From NCBI RefSeq assembly GCF_947500765.1, contig NZ_CANMTH010000014.1:31240-95239 (forward strand): DNA of 64,000 nucleotides. Direction: 5' to 3'. The position numbers and the translations under genes are program-made. The notes under the pieces are model-generated. The model was not told the DNA's origin, made no database searches, and worked only from the letters and a program-made list of their open reading frames with translations. Of this stretch, positions 44,619-53,762 are shown piece by piece (positions within the stretch are counted from its first letter, which is position 1; every line of letters begins with the position of its first letter). The DNA is from an uncultured Formosa sp. (lineage in GTDB: Bacteria > Bacteroidota > Bacteroidia > Flavobacteriales > Flavobacteriaceae).

Positions 44619-45824
44619 TTAGTGAAACGCGTTTGTAACATCCTCTATCGTAATTCCAAATAGTGCTTTTATTATAGGATTTAAACTTGCGGCATCGCCT
44701 TCAATATGACAGGTTAATTGCACATGCACCCCTTTTTCTTTTGTTTTTAAAGCTAATGCAGGCGATGATGTTTCTAATTCGTAAAACGGCCCTAAAGGTG
44801 CTAATCCTGACTCTGGAGCTCCATCGTTATAAGCATTAATCACATCTCCCTCAAAAGGTTTATCTTGAATTTCCCACATGGAATTTACATAATCCGTAAC
44901 GCCTTCGGGTTTGTTATATTTTACAATAGTTAATACCCCATTTTCCGAATCGTAAGACCCTACAATATTTTTTGCTCTCACGGGAGAAAGCCCTATTTTA
45001 CTGCGATATTCTCCATCACCCTTAAAATACATTACTTCTTCTTTCACCACCAATCTATCGGCAGGTACTTTTCCGAAATAATTATCATTAACCACCTGAC
45101 CTAATTCTGCTTCACCTCCTTGATTGAAAGGAATTAAAATGGTAGTATATGGTGAATGATTAAACATACCAAGCATCCACATAGAAAGTAATCCAGTTTC
45201 TTTTTTCCAGTTGATTGTTCCAATATTAGTTATTGAATTAGTCGTTTGGTACGCCACCGTTTTAATATCATCTGCAAGCGATTTTAATCCTAATTCTTTT
45301 TGAATATCTGCTTTACATAACATTGAAATCTCACGTTCAATCGCCATATTAAATTGAAATCCAGAATAATTTATCAAAGATGCTTCTTTAGTAAACACGG
45401 CTTTGTTTGAAGACACACTTTTAACATTAAAAGGTTCTAAATCGATAAGTTTAGGCGCATACCAATCATCTAAAATAAACGCTGTTCCTTTCTTGAAAAA
45501 AATTGAATATTGCCCCCCTTCTGGACCTAACCAAAAACGTTCTTCACCTCCAAACACATTAATATGATCTTGAATTTCACGCGAAGCAAATAACTCACGA
45601 TTAATCCACCCATAACTTCTGCCTTCGTCTCCAAAACCACTACTTGTCATTACACGACCTTGCAAAGCTGCAGAAATTGCTACTTTAGATTGTTTTGATG
45701 CATCGGTAAGCTGAATCACATCAATATAATCTTCCATAAATTTAACATCATCTACATAAGTTTTAGAAGGCTTATTCGTTTCATTAATTTGTATTGGGTC
45801 TATTGAATTATTTTCTTTTTCCAT
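44619..45824 (-). CDS. Unrecognised protein of fucosidase/esterase neighbourhood (DUF6786-like)
   Basis: This 401-residue protein lacks a signal peptide or lipobox (it begins MEKENNSIDPIQ), so it looks cytoplasmic. It reads as mostly beta strands, with SAALQGRVMTSSGFGDEGRS at about 49-68, NVFGGEERFWLGPEGGQYS at about 89-107, and SMWMLGMFNHSPYTTILIPF. GAPESGLAPLGPFYELET follows. The GGEERFWLGPEGGQ and FYELE pattern recalls aldose-epimerase-like or mutarotase-like sandwiches and the DUF6786 family, but I cannot confirm either. Position between a GH29 and a double esterase suggests a role in handling the released sugar. It may form an operon with GH29, 17 bases downstream. Confidence 0.75.
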   Translation of the reverse strand: MEKENNSIDPIQINETNKPSKTYVDDVKFMEDYIDVIQLTDASKQSKVAISAALQGRVMTSSGFGDEGRSYGWINRELFASREIQDHINVFGGEERFWLGPEGGQYSIFFKKGTAFILDDWYAPKLIDLEPFNVKSVSSNKAVFTKEASLINYSGFQFNMAIEREISMLCKADIQKELGLKSLADDIKTVAYQTTNSITNIGTINWKKETGLLSMWMLGMFNHSPYTTILIPFNQGGEAELGQVVNDNYFGKVPADRLVVKEEVMYFKGDGEYRSKIGLSPVRAKNIVGSYDSENGVLTIVKYNKPEGVTDYVNSMWEIQDKPFEGDVINAYNDGAPESGLAPLGPFYELETSSPALALKTKEKGVHVQLTCHIEGDAASLNPIIKALFGITIEDVTNAFH

Positions 45825-45969
45825 TTTAGATTTATTTTTAAGTATATAGAATACAATTAATATAACAGCTCAAAAGGGTTTATTCACAAACACTTATTAA
45901 CAACTCCTTTAAACGATATAAAAATATACTGAAGTTACCTTTAGTTCGATATCTTTTAAAATCTTGAAG

Positions 45970-48294
45970 CTATTTATCTGATAAATCTGTTCTGAACGGA
46001 TATGCTGGTAAATGCGCTCCATTAACCAAATTCACTTCTGGTTTTCCAGAAAAAGCATATCGTATATACAAAGGCTTTTTAATATCTTTTGAACTTAAAA
46101 TTACGGTCTCAGATTTAATTTTCGCTTTGGCTAGTTTCCATTGCATCGTTTGGTCTGCTATCCAAAATCCTGTTGGCAATTTACCATCCAATGTTTTTAA
46201 TCCTTTAGCATTAGAATAATTCACTATTAATTTTCGATTTTTAATCTCGATAGTTTTCATTTTTGGACCTTCAGCAATTATATCTTCACCAAGTGTTTGC
46301 TTAGCAGCTTCTAAAGCCAAACGCTTTCCTATAGGTAATTTGTCTTTTGGATGAATATTTTTAACATCTCCTAAATCAATGGTATTTATAACACTGGTAT
46401 TGGGAAGATTTAAAACTTCCAACTGAGACTCTCGCATCCACGCCCAAGATTCTGCTGTAGGATCTTCTGGATCGATTTCTGGTGTTTTCACAGTTCCTTT
46501 TCCATAACCAGGTAACATAACAACCATGAAATGCATATCTTGTTTACGCCATGCTTTTCGATAGCGTTTTACCCAAGCACTCAAGACTTCTCCATAATCT
46601 TTCATACCTGAAACTTCATGAAACCAATTGGTTTCTGTTATTTCGGGCACGCCTGAGATATAACGTGTATTGCGTTCGCCTTGATACCACACTAAACCTC
46701 TTACAGCAAAAGATTCTAAAGGTTTTAACATGGCATTGTATAATATATTAGGTTGTCTGCGTAAAAAAATATCCTCTTTATTACTTCGGTTTTCCTGTTT
46801 CTCTAAAATGGATTTAATACGATTTTGAGTCTCTGTATTTGCATCAAAATTTCTCATAATAGTTTTAAAATAATCAAATTCTTTAGTCATATCTCGAGGC
46901 ATCCAAGCTTCAATTGAAGAACTCCCCCAAGATGCATGAATAATACCTACAGGAACGTCACCAATCGCTTCTAAATAATACGCAAAAGCAGATGCCACTG
47001 CACTAGTTGGTATTTGATTTGACCAAGCACCGATCACCTCGTCCTCCTCTTGTAAGGAAACCGTTCTAGTCACCTCGAAACTCCGAATATGTTTAGCTTT
47101 AGAAACTAACGCTTCAATTTCAGGAACAGCTTTTACAGCCATTTGCATATTTGATTGGCCTGAACAAATCCATACTTCGCCCACCAAAACATCGGAAATC
47201 ACAACTTCATGTTCTCCTTTAATAATTAAATCGCGTCCAGTTTTTGAGGTTTTTAAAGTATCTAATTGAACACTCCATGAGCCGTATTTATCTGTTTCTG
47301 TTATTTTCTGTTGGCCAGCGAACGAAACAGTTACATATTGTCCCGATTTTGCTGTGCCCCAAATAGATAGAGGCATATCTCTTTGAAGCACCATATGGTC
47401 ACTAAAAAGTTGAGATGGTTTAGCATCTGAGTTAATAAATTGCGCTTTTAAAAAGGCATAACTTTTTTTCATCAGTTCTGCATAAACCACTTTATCAGCT
47501 TTGTCTCCTCTGAAAAAAGAACCATTAAAAAAACCATGATCTTTATCTTTATAAGATTCTAAAAGGCAATCATTCCCTTGCTTATTCATCAATCTATTGA
47601 ATTGTTCAGCATTTCCATAAGGTACTGTTTTATCGGCCATACCATGAAACACTAATGTAGGTACGATACCGTGTGTAATATGATGATTTGGTGAAATATC
47701 TGTTTTATGTTCTTCTCCAATTTTTGCCATGCCATAACCTTTTTCTGTAGTATCTAGAACAGGATTATACAATATCATAGCATTGGGTTTAGAACTTACG
47801 GATAAATCTTCCCCAACACCCTCATAACCTTCTATAACGTCTGTACATACCGCGACATGACCACCAGCTGAGCCTCCTGCAGCGACAATCTTATTTGGAT
47901 CGATTCCTAATTCTGTTGCATGTTGACGGACCCATCGTATTACAGATTTCCCATCGGTTACCGCTTCAAAAGGAGTAGTACCATGAGCTTTAGCCACTCT
48001 ATATTCTGCAGAAATAGCAACTACACCTTGATTTGCAAAATAACGAGATTGTTGATAAAATTGTTTAGGAGTACCTCCAGCCCATCCACCTCCAAAAAAG
48101 AAGACAATTACAGGAACTTGATCTGTGACCTTATGATTTTCAGGATTAAAAACATGAAGAGACAACTCAGTGCTATCTATAGTTTTATACATTACAGTGC
48201 TGTCTGGAAAAATTGAGTCTTTAACTGCGACTGATTTTGCATGAACGACCATGTTAGAAACCAATAGAAATAATGTTAATAGAAATGCTTTCAT
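45970..48294 (-). CDS. Two-domain esterase: alpha/beta hydrolase fused to SGNH-type sialate O-acetylesterase-like domain
   Basis: This 774-residue exported protein (signal peptide to about HAKS) joins two carbohydrate esterases. Domain 1 (about 30-290) is an alpha/beta hydrolase with VFFFGGGWAGG as oxyanion loop, GGSAGGH nucleophile Ser142, Asp221 in HGMADKTVP and His253 in DKDHGFF. Domain 2 (about 295-774) is SASA/sialate O-acetylesterase-like with LFSDHMVLQRDMPLSIWG, WICSGQSNMQM (Ser381) and HASWGSSSIEAW. Both sets of catalytic residues are present. It should remove acetyl or other acyl groups that shield sugars from glycosidases. The longest frame starts with GTG at 48336; the ATG at 48294 gives a clean signal and is used. 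It heads module D. Confidence 0.9.
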   Translation of the reverse strand: MKAFLLTLFLLVSNMVVHAKSVAVKDSIFPDSTVMYKTIDSTELSLHVFNPENHKVTDQVPVIVFFFGGGWAGGTPKQFYQQSRYFANQGVVAISAEYRVAKAHGTTPFEAVTDGKSVIRWVRQHATELGIDPNKIVAAGGSAGGHVAVCTDVIEGYEGVGEDLSVSSKPNAMILYNPVLDTTEKGYGMAKIGEEHKTDISPNHHITHGIVPTLVFHGMADKTVPYGNAEQFNRLMNKQGNDCLLESYKDKDHGFFNGSFFRGDKADKVVYAELMKKSYAFLKAQFINSDAKPSQLFSDHMVLQRDMPLSIWGTAKSGQYVTVSFAGQQKITETDKYGSWSVQLDTLKTSKTGRDLIIKGEHEVVISDVLVGEVWICSGQSNMQMAVKAVPEIEALVSKAKHIRSFEVTRTVSLQEEDEVIGAWSNQIPTSAVASAFAYYLEAIGDVPVGIIHASWGSSSIEAWMPRDMTKEFDYFKTIMRNFDANTETQNRIKSILEKQENRSNKEDIFLRRQPNILYNAMLKPLESFAVRGLVWYQGERNTRYISGVPEITETNWFHEVSGMKDYGEVLSAWVKRYRKAWRKQDMHFMVVMLPGYGKGTVKTPEIDPEDPTAESWAWMRESQLEVLNLPNTSVINTIDLGDVKNIHPKDKLPIGKRLALEAAKQTLGEDIIAEGPKMKTIEIKNRKLIVNYSNAKGLKTLDGKLPTGFWIADQTMQWKLAKAKIKSETVILSSKDIKKPLYIRYAFSGKPEVNLVNGAHLPAYPFRTDLSDK

Positions 48295-48850
48295 GTAATT
48301 TAAATTTTTAGACCTTAATCCTAAAAAAAATAGCACTTTAACCCCACTAAACGATATCTTTATCTACTAATCATTCTCTATTTAGTGTATTGCACTAGAA
48401 TCTCAAGCCTCGTTAAATCATATATCAAAATATAAATAGCTCTCTTTTAGACTCTTTTTTTTATTCAAATTTTGATGAATTTAAATTTCAAAATTTAACA
48501 CCAAACCCAATCAAGCTATCAACACAAAACCTATACATTAATTATGATAATAGATATGTAAGAGACTTTGTTACTATATTCTTTTTAATATTTAGATTAT
48601 TACTTACAATAATACCTATTATACTCGTAATTCGTTTTACTTATTTCAACCATAAACATGTACAATCTTAACATTTTTCACTTAAATTAATTCAAATTGA
48701 TAAACAATTAATCAATCCTCTTTATCTTAAATTTTAAATTATTTTATAAAGAATATTGACTTAGCTGAATAGATTTACACACCTACAAAAAGTAAAAATA
48801 TGTGTTTTATATTTTAATGTTTAAATTGAGTGTAATTGTTGTTTTAATAA
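48295..48850. other. Gene-free AT-rich interval upstream of module D
   Basis: There is no coding frame of note on either strand, no RNA gene and no exact -7 element. It must contain the promoter of the double-esterase gene on the minus strand. Confidence 0.5.
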
Positions 48851-48889
48851 AAACACCCCTAAATAGCATCTAACTATTTAGGGGTGTTT
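48851..48889 (-). terminator. Hairpin terminator after the DsbD-N-like gene
   Basis: A perfect 16-bp inverted repeat (48851-48866 / 48874-48889, loop of 7) starts 21 bases beyond the stop codon at 48911. The U-tract on the minus strand is short, but the stem is strong and GC-containing. Confidence 0.78.
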
Positions 48890-48910
48890 CATTTTACTAA
48901 AATATTTTTT

Positions 48911-49357
48911 TTATTTTACATCAAATATTAAATCGACTTCGGTTGGAGGCAAACATCTACTATCGTCGCACACCATAAACTCTACAGTACCATTTACTTT
49001 AAAAGGAACATTTCCTTTAATTTTTATACGTTGCTTAAAATCGGCTTTACCTTCAAAAAACTTAATTTCCATTTCAAAAATCTGATCGTTTACAACATGC
49101 CCTTTTCCTTCTTGAGTATTCCCTTTCTTTAAGAAATTTTTATTGCCTTTAAACGTAAACGTAGTTGGAATTGGTCCGTTTTCAGGTACATATTGCGCAT
49201 ACAAATGCCAACCTTGATCTATAGTTGCTGTAGCCACTAACTCATATTCTGTATCTGATATTTTATTAACAGATGTTGACCATTTTACAGGTTCTAATAT
49301 CTGAGAATTTACAGCTCCAGAAATAATTAACACAAGTAATAGTATAATTTTTCTCAT
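48911..49357 (-). CDS. Exported DsbD N-terminal-domain-like protein
   Basis: This 148-residue protein has a signal peptide (to about VNSQ) and a single immunoglobulin-like fold of the DsbD alpha-domain type. VKWSTSVNKISDTEYELVATA is followed by GWHLYAQYVPENGPIP and, near the C-terminus, EFMVCDDSRCLPP, which carries the cysteine pair that in DsbD passes electrons to periplasmic thioredoxin-like proteins. The transmembrane and C-terminal domains of DsbD are absent, so it is a stand-alone version. A promoter-like octamer lies 39 bases upstream. It is a single gene flanked by terminators, unrelated to the glycan genes. Confidence 0.85.
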   Translation of the reverse strand: MRKIILLLVLIISGAVNSQILEPVKWSTSVNKISDTEYELVATATIDQGWHLYAQYVPENGPIPTTFTFKGNKNFLKKGNTQEGKGHVVNDQIFEMEIKFFEGKADFKQRIKIKGNVPFKVNGTVEFMVCDDSRCLPPTEVDLIFDVK

Positions 49358-49396
49358 AATTGATTAATCTATAGTTTTAAAGTTTAACACGAAGTT

Positions 49397-49404
49397 CAAA
49401 TATA
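49397..49404 (-). promoter_or_regulatory. Putative -7 promoter element of the DsbD-N-like gene
   Basis: On the minus strand the octamer is TATATTTG, an exact match to TAnnTTTG, 39 bases before the ATG. A weak TTTC lies 16 bases further upstream, closer than the usual -33 spacing. Confidence 0.4.
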
Positions 49405-49509
49405 TATGAATATCGCTTTTGAAATATAAAGAGCTATTAAAGTTATATTACTTTTAACATTTTACAACATCATTTTAAAAGAGGCATCGTAATATTTATT
49501 TCTTAAAAC

Positions 49510-49550
49510 AAAAAGAGCCAAATCGCTATTATTGAGATTTGGCTCTTTTT
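49510..49550. terminator. Intrinsic terminator after the outer-membrane barrel gene
   Basis: A perfect 15-bp repeat (49510-49524 / 49536-49550, loop of 11) has A and T runs at its outer ends. On the minus strand it ends in a U-tract 18 bases after the stop at 49568. It is symmetric, so it could act in both directions. Confidence 0.88.
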
Positions 49551-49567
49551 TAATTATTAAAATTGTA

Positions 49568-50098
49568 TTAGAATATTTTTATACCTAAACCAACTTGTAT
49601 ATTACTATTTTTAGCTTCTAAAATTTGATCGTCGTCATAAACATTTGTTATTCCGTAAGAGTATCTTACATCTACATAAAAGTCATCAAAGAATACATAT
49701 TCTACACCTGCAATACCAGAAAACATTAAGTTATTAAAACCATCTTCAAATTCATGAACTTTAAGTCCTATTTGAGGTCCTAAACCTACAGATAAACGTT
49801 CTGTTATAGCATATTTAGCGAATACAGGCAAATTAAGATAATCTAACCTAAGTTCTTCTTTTTTAGCACCTTCAGCAGAAAATTGAATTTCTGGGGCTAT
49901 AGAAAACTTATCAGTAACACCATATTGTGCTGTAAAACCAACTACAAATCCATTTCTGTGTGTGTTTCCTTCAGGAACAACTGAATCATAATCTAAATTA
50001 GACATATTTATTCCGGCTCTTACTCCGAATAAATCGAATTGAGCAAAACTAGTCGTTGTTGCTAGGATAGTTAAAATTAGAAAGGTAATTTTTTTCAT
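49568..50098 (-). CDS. Small outer-membrane beta-barrel protein (porin family)
   Basis: This 176-residue protein has a signal peptide (to about SFAQ) followed by amphipathic strands. The start FDLFGVRAGINMSNLDYDS is followed by NGFVVGFTAQYGVTDKFSI, LSVGLGPQIGLKV and FYVDVRYSYGITNVY, and it ends in GLGIKIF with the terminal Phe typical of outer-membrane barrels. It resembles the OMP_b-brl family common in Flavobacteriia, probably an eight-stranded barrel. No transport role can be assigned. It is monocistronic, with its own terminator. Confidence 0.88.
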   Translation of the reverse strand: MKKITFLILTILATTTSFAQFDLFGVRAGINMSNLDYDSVVPEGNTHRNGFVVGFTAQYGVTDKFSIAPEIQFSAEGAKKEELRLDYLNLPVFAKYAITERLSVGLGPQIGLKVHEFEDGFNNLMFSGIAGVEYVFFDDFYVDVRYSYGITNVYDDDQILEAKNSNIQVGLGIKIF

Positions 50099-50196
50099 AT
50101 TGATAGATTTTGGTGCTAAGTTAAAATTAATAGAATCAGTTTAATATAATTTTAGATAATTGTGACAAAAAAAAGGACAAACTGCACATTTTATCG

Positions 50197-51105
50197 TTAT
50201 ACCAATTTTTTACTAGATACTGTTTCGTAATACAAACTCTTTATAATCCCGTCACTTAACCCTATTTTAGGGACATAAATATCTTTGGCTCCACTCCATT
50301 TCATAGCAGACAAATAAATTCTTGCAGCAGGTATAATTACATCTGCACGATCCTGATTTAAATCTAATTCAGTGATACGTTCTTCATAAGAATAGGACTG
50401 CAATATATTATAATACGATGTTAAATAAAAGAATGTTAACGGTTTTCCCATAGCTTTCCCAGAAACTTTAAATATTTTATTAATATTTCCTCCAGAACCT
50501 ATTAAGTCTATTTTTTCATACTTTTTTGTATGCTCTTTAATCCACCTTTCAAGCTCGTTCCAAGTTTCTCTTTTCACCATGTCGTTTAACAATCTTACAG
50601 TACCAATTTTAAAAGACCTTGAGATTTCTGTTTCTCCATGATCTATAACTGTAAACTCGGTACTACCTCCTCCAACATCGACATATAAATACGTTTTATT
50701 AGGATTTATAAATGCATTTAAATCTGTTGCGGCAATAATAGCAGCTTCTTCATCTCCTTCAATAATATCAATTTTAATATCTGATTGTTCCAAAATCTGC
50801 TGCACAACATCTTTACTGTTTTTAGCTTCTCGCATTGCAGATGTAGCACAAGCTTTATAGGTTTCTACTTTATGAGATTTCATAAGTAATTTAAAAGCAT
50901 GCATTGTATCAATCATACGTTCTATATTTTTATCAGATATTTTTTCTTCTAAAAACACGTCTGCACCTAAACGAATAGGCACACGAACTAAAGAACTTTT
51001 TTTAAATTTTGTTGGCTTCCCATCTTCCTCAATAATATTAGCAATTAACAATCTTACGGCATTAGAACCAATATCAATTGCTGCATATTTTTTTATTGTA
51101 AGCAT
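50197..51105 (-). CDS. ppx: Ppx/GppA-family exopolyphosphatase
   Basis: This 302-residue protein is of the ASKHA fold, with phosphate-loop YAAIDIGSNAVRLLI at 7-21, CATSAMREAKNS, EGDEEAAI, YLYVDVGGGSTEF and IGSGGNINKIF. This is the short form of Ppx/GppA (the E. coli enzymes are about 500 residues), lacking the C-terminal HD-like extension. It should hydrolyse polyphosphate or pppGpp. It starts one base after ppk, so synthesis and breakdown of polyphosphate are coupled on one transcript, as in many bacteria. Confidence 0.92.
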   Translation of the reverse strand: MLTIKKYAAIDIGSNAVRLLIANIIEEDGKPTKFKKSSLVRVPIRLGADVFLEEKISDKNIERMIDTMHAFKLLMKSHKVETYKACATSAMREAKNSKDVVQQILEQSDIKIDIIEGDEEAAIIAATDLNAFINPNKTYLYVDVGGGSTEFTVIDHGETEISRSFKIGTVRLLNDMVKRETWNELERWIKEHTKKYEKIDLIGSGGNINKIFKVSGKAMGKPLTFFYLTSYYNILQSYSYEERITELDLNQDRADVIIPAARIYLSAMKWSGAKDIYVPKIGLSDGIIKSLYYETVSSKKLV

Positions 51106-51106
51106 A

Positions 51107-53170
51107 TTACTCTTTTAACTTGTTTAAGTAATATTCGTAGGTTGCAAACTGCGATCTTACTTTTGTTTTACTATTTTTTTTATGTTCGTTGGTCTGTTCC
51201 AAATTTAAAATTCTTGCTTTAACATTATCACTCCAACAAATATTAAATGTATCTAATAATTCTTGCTTAATATCTTTATCGTAAATAGGGCAAGTTACTT
51301 CTACTCTATTTTCAATATTTCTAGTCATCCAATCTGCAGATGAAATATAAACTTTAGGATTTCCGCCATTACCAAACACATATAATCTGGTATGTTCTAA
51401 AAATTTATCGACAATACTAATTACTTCAATATTCTCGCTCATCCCTTCTATTCCGGGCACCAAACAACATAAACCTCTAACAATCATTTGAATTTTTACT
51501 CCAGCTCTACTCGCTTCGTATAATTTATCTACCATTTTATAGCTAGAAATACTATTCATTTTAAGTTTAATACTTGCTGGTTTACCCAATTTCACATTAA
51601 CAATTTCTGCATCTATTAATTTAAAAAACGCTTTTTGTGTATAATGTGGAGATGTTATAATATGTTTATATCTATAAATTAAATAATTTGTTTCAAAGAA
51701 ACTAAAAACTTTATTAATATCTTTTAGAATTTTCTGATCTGCTGTGAATAACGTATAATCTGTATAAATTTTAGCGGTAGATTCGTTAAAGTTTCCAGTA
51801 CTCACAATTCCGTATCGCTTTATCTTTTTGTTTTCTTCACGCTCAATTACACACATCTTACTGTGCACTTTTAAACCTTGAACACCAAAGATTAAATTAA
51901 TACCTTCTAATTCCATCTGTTCGGCATAAGCGATATTGGCTTGTTCATCAAAACGCGCTTGTAATTCTATAGATACAGTAACCCGTTTTCCATTTTTTGC
52001 TGCATTTATTAAGGAACTTGCAATATCTGAAATTTGTGCCAATCTATAAATCGTAATTTTTATAGTTTTTACTTTTGGATCTAAAGCGGCTTCTCTTAAA
52101 AACTTTACGATATAAGAGAAGGTGTGATAAGGTGCGTATAGTAAAAAATCTTTTTTAGCAATTAAAGGAAAAATACTTTGCTCTAAACTTAATCCTTTAA
52201 CTAGTAAAGGTTCTATTTTATCATACAACAAATCGGTTCTTCCTAAACTAGGAAATCCCATGTAATCACGTCTGTTATGATAACGCCCTCCAGGAATAAT
52301 ACTATCTGAAGGTTCTATATTCATTTTTTTCAATAAATAATCAAGCGTATCTTTTTCTATTTGTTTATCATATACAAACCTAACAGGCTCGCCTACTTGT
52401 CTATGTTTTACACTATCTGATAACTTATCGATAAAACTTTTACTTAAATCACTTTCGAAATCTAATTCCCCATCTCTGGTAATTTTAATCATGTGAGCAG
52501 AAATAGACTTATAATCGAAAATATTAAAAATATCGTCTAAACAATATCGTAAAAGATCGTCTAACATAATAATATAATCCTTATCACCTTCTCTTGGAAG
52601 GACCACAAAACGATCCATATTTTTAGAAATCTCTATTAAAGCAAACTGATTTTGATCTGTACTCATATGCATATTTACAGCCAAATATGCAGCACTATCT
52701 TTTAACAAAGGAAGTTTAACCAAATCGCTTAAAATAATAGTTACTAACGCTGGACTTACCTTTTGAATAAAATACTGTTTTATAAACAGATGTTGTGAAG
52801 GTGAAATTTGATTTTCATCAATTATAAAAATATTCTCTTTCTTTAAATTATTTTGAATATTATTAAGAATCTTTAAACTTTCTGCTTGCTGCTCTATTAC
52901 AATTTCTGTAATAATTTCTAAGAGCTCACTAGCTTTAATCCCTCCTAGTTCACTTTTTCCTGCTTTTCCAGCTTCATCTATTCGTTTTACTGTTGCATAA
53001 CGAACCTTAAAGAACTCATCTAAATTATTTGAAAATATACCTAAAAATCGCAAACGCTCAATTAAAGGCACGTTCTTATCTTCAGCTTCTTGAAGTACTC
53101 TCGCATTAAATTGAAGCCAACTAATTTCTCTATTAATATATATGTTATTAGCTTTTTCGATTTTTATCAT
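51107..53170 (-). CDS. ppk1: Polyphosphate kinase 1
   Basis: This 687-residue PPK1 begins YINREISWLQFNARVLQEA with the N and H domains. FVRYATVKRI-like text (FFKVRYATVKRID) is next, then LLYAPYHTFSYIVKFLREA. The C1 domain holds KITIYRLAQ, VSIELQARFDEQANI and VHSKM at about residue 438, whose His is the phosphorylated residue. NRVEVTCPI is in C2. It reversibly transfers the gamma-phosphate of ATP to polyphosphate. The length is normal for the family. It lies 100 bases downstream of sixA and one base before ppx. Confidence 0.95.
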   Translation of the reverse strand: MIKIEKANNIYINREISWLQFNARVLQEAEDKNVPLIERLRFLGIFSNNLDEFFKVRYATVKRIDEAGKAGKSELGGIKASELLEIITEIVIEQQAESLKILNNIQNNLKKENIFIIDENQISPSQHLFIKQYFIQKVSPALVTIILSDLVKLPLLKDSAAYLAVNMHMSTDQNQFALIEISKNMDRFVVLPREGDKDYIIMLDDLLRYCLDDIFNIFDYKSISAHMIKITRDGELDFESDLSKSFIDKLSDSVKHRQVGEPVRFVYDKQIEKDTLDYLLKKMNIEPSDSIIPGGRYHNRRDYMGFPSLGRTDLLYDKIEPLLVKGLSLEQSIFPLIAKKDFLLYAPYHTFSYIVKFLREAALDPKVKTIKITIYRLAQISDIASSLINAAKNGKRVTVSIELQARFDEQANIAYAEQMELEGINLIFGVQGLKVHSKMCVIEREENKKIKRYGIVSTGNFNESTAKIYTDYTLFTADQKILKDINKVFSFFETNYLIYRYKHIITSPHYTQKAFFKLIDAEIVNVKLGKPASIKLKMNSISSYKMVDKLYEASRAGVKIQMIVRGLCCLVPGIEGMSENIEVISIVDKFLEHTRLYVFGNGGNPKVYISSADWMTRNIENRVEVTCPIYDKDIKQELLDTFNICWSDNVKARILNLEQTNEHKKNSKTKVRSQFATYEYYLNKLKE

Positions 53171-53270
53171 TTAAATATTTTTTATTTCTTCTTACAAATA
53201 TATTGTATTTAGATTTTAATTCCATTTACCCTACGTTATTAAGTCAAGAATAAATTAAAAAAAATCATAA

Positions 53271-53762
53271 TTATTTTAGAGATTTAGGAAACAATTTAAG
53301 TTTTGTATTCCCAGTTTTCAGATTAGACCAATTATCGATATCAAATTCTAATACAACCAAACCACTAGTTGGTACATTTTCTATATAAACATTTCCATAT
53401 GTATTTACAAAATTATTTAAGGCATTATTATGTCCAAAAATGAAGACAGATTCTAAATTATTAGCTAAAGATTTAATAAAATTCAACAATTTCAAACCAT
53501 CAAAATCGTATAAATCATCCACAATTTGCACTTCAACATGTGTTTCTAAAAAAAAGTTATCAACAAAAATATTACAAGTATCTAAAGCTCGTTTTGCTGG
53601 GCTGGTAAAAACATTTTTCAAAGAAATATCTGACATTTTCTGGAAATTCTTACAAACCAATATCGTATTTATCAAACCTATTGATTTTAAAGGTCTAAAC
53701 TGGTCAGCAACCCCATGATTCCATGAAGATTTACCATGTCTTATAACTATTATTTTTTTCAT
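53271..53762 (-). CDS. sixA: SixA-like histidine phosphatase
   Basis: This 163-residue histidine-phosphatase-superfamily protein starts MKKIIVIRHGKSSWN, with the RHG motif giving His9 as phosphohistidine. TSPAKRALDTC and IFGHNNALNNFVN provide the second Arg and the second His. The small size fits SixA, which dephosphorylates phospho-His domains. A polyphosphate- or nucleotide-related role is equally possible given ppk and ppx downstream. There is no signal, so it is cytoplasmic. It may lead the sixA-ppk-ppx transcript. Confidence 0.9.
   Translation of the reverse strand: MKKIIVIRHGKSSWNHGVADQFRPLKSIGLINTILVCKNFQKMSDISLKNVFTSPAKRALDTCNIFVDNFFLETHVEVQIVDDLYDFDGLKLLNFIKSLANNLESVFIFGHNNALNNFVNTYGNVYIENVPTSGLVVLEFDIDNWSNLKTGNTKLKLFPKSLK

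Noticed and set aside
1..48294. Interpretation as a mucin O-glycan or keratan sulfate locus
   Set aside because: No beta-galactosidase (GH2, GH35), sialidase or endo-galactosidase is present, while three GH92, GH130 and glycosylasparaginase are.
48295..48336. Longer start (GTG) for the double esterase
   Set aside because: The extension is not signal-like, and the internal ATG at 48294 begins a clear signal peptide.
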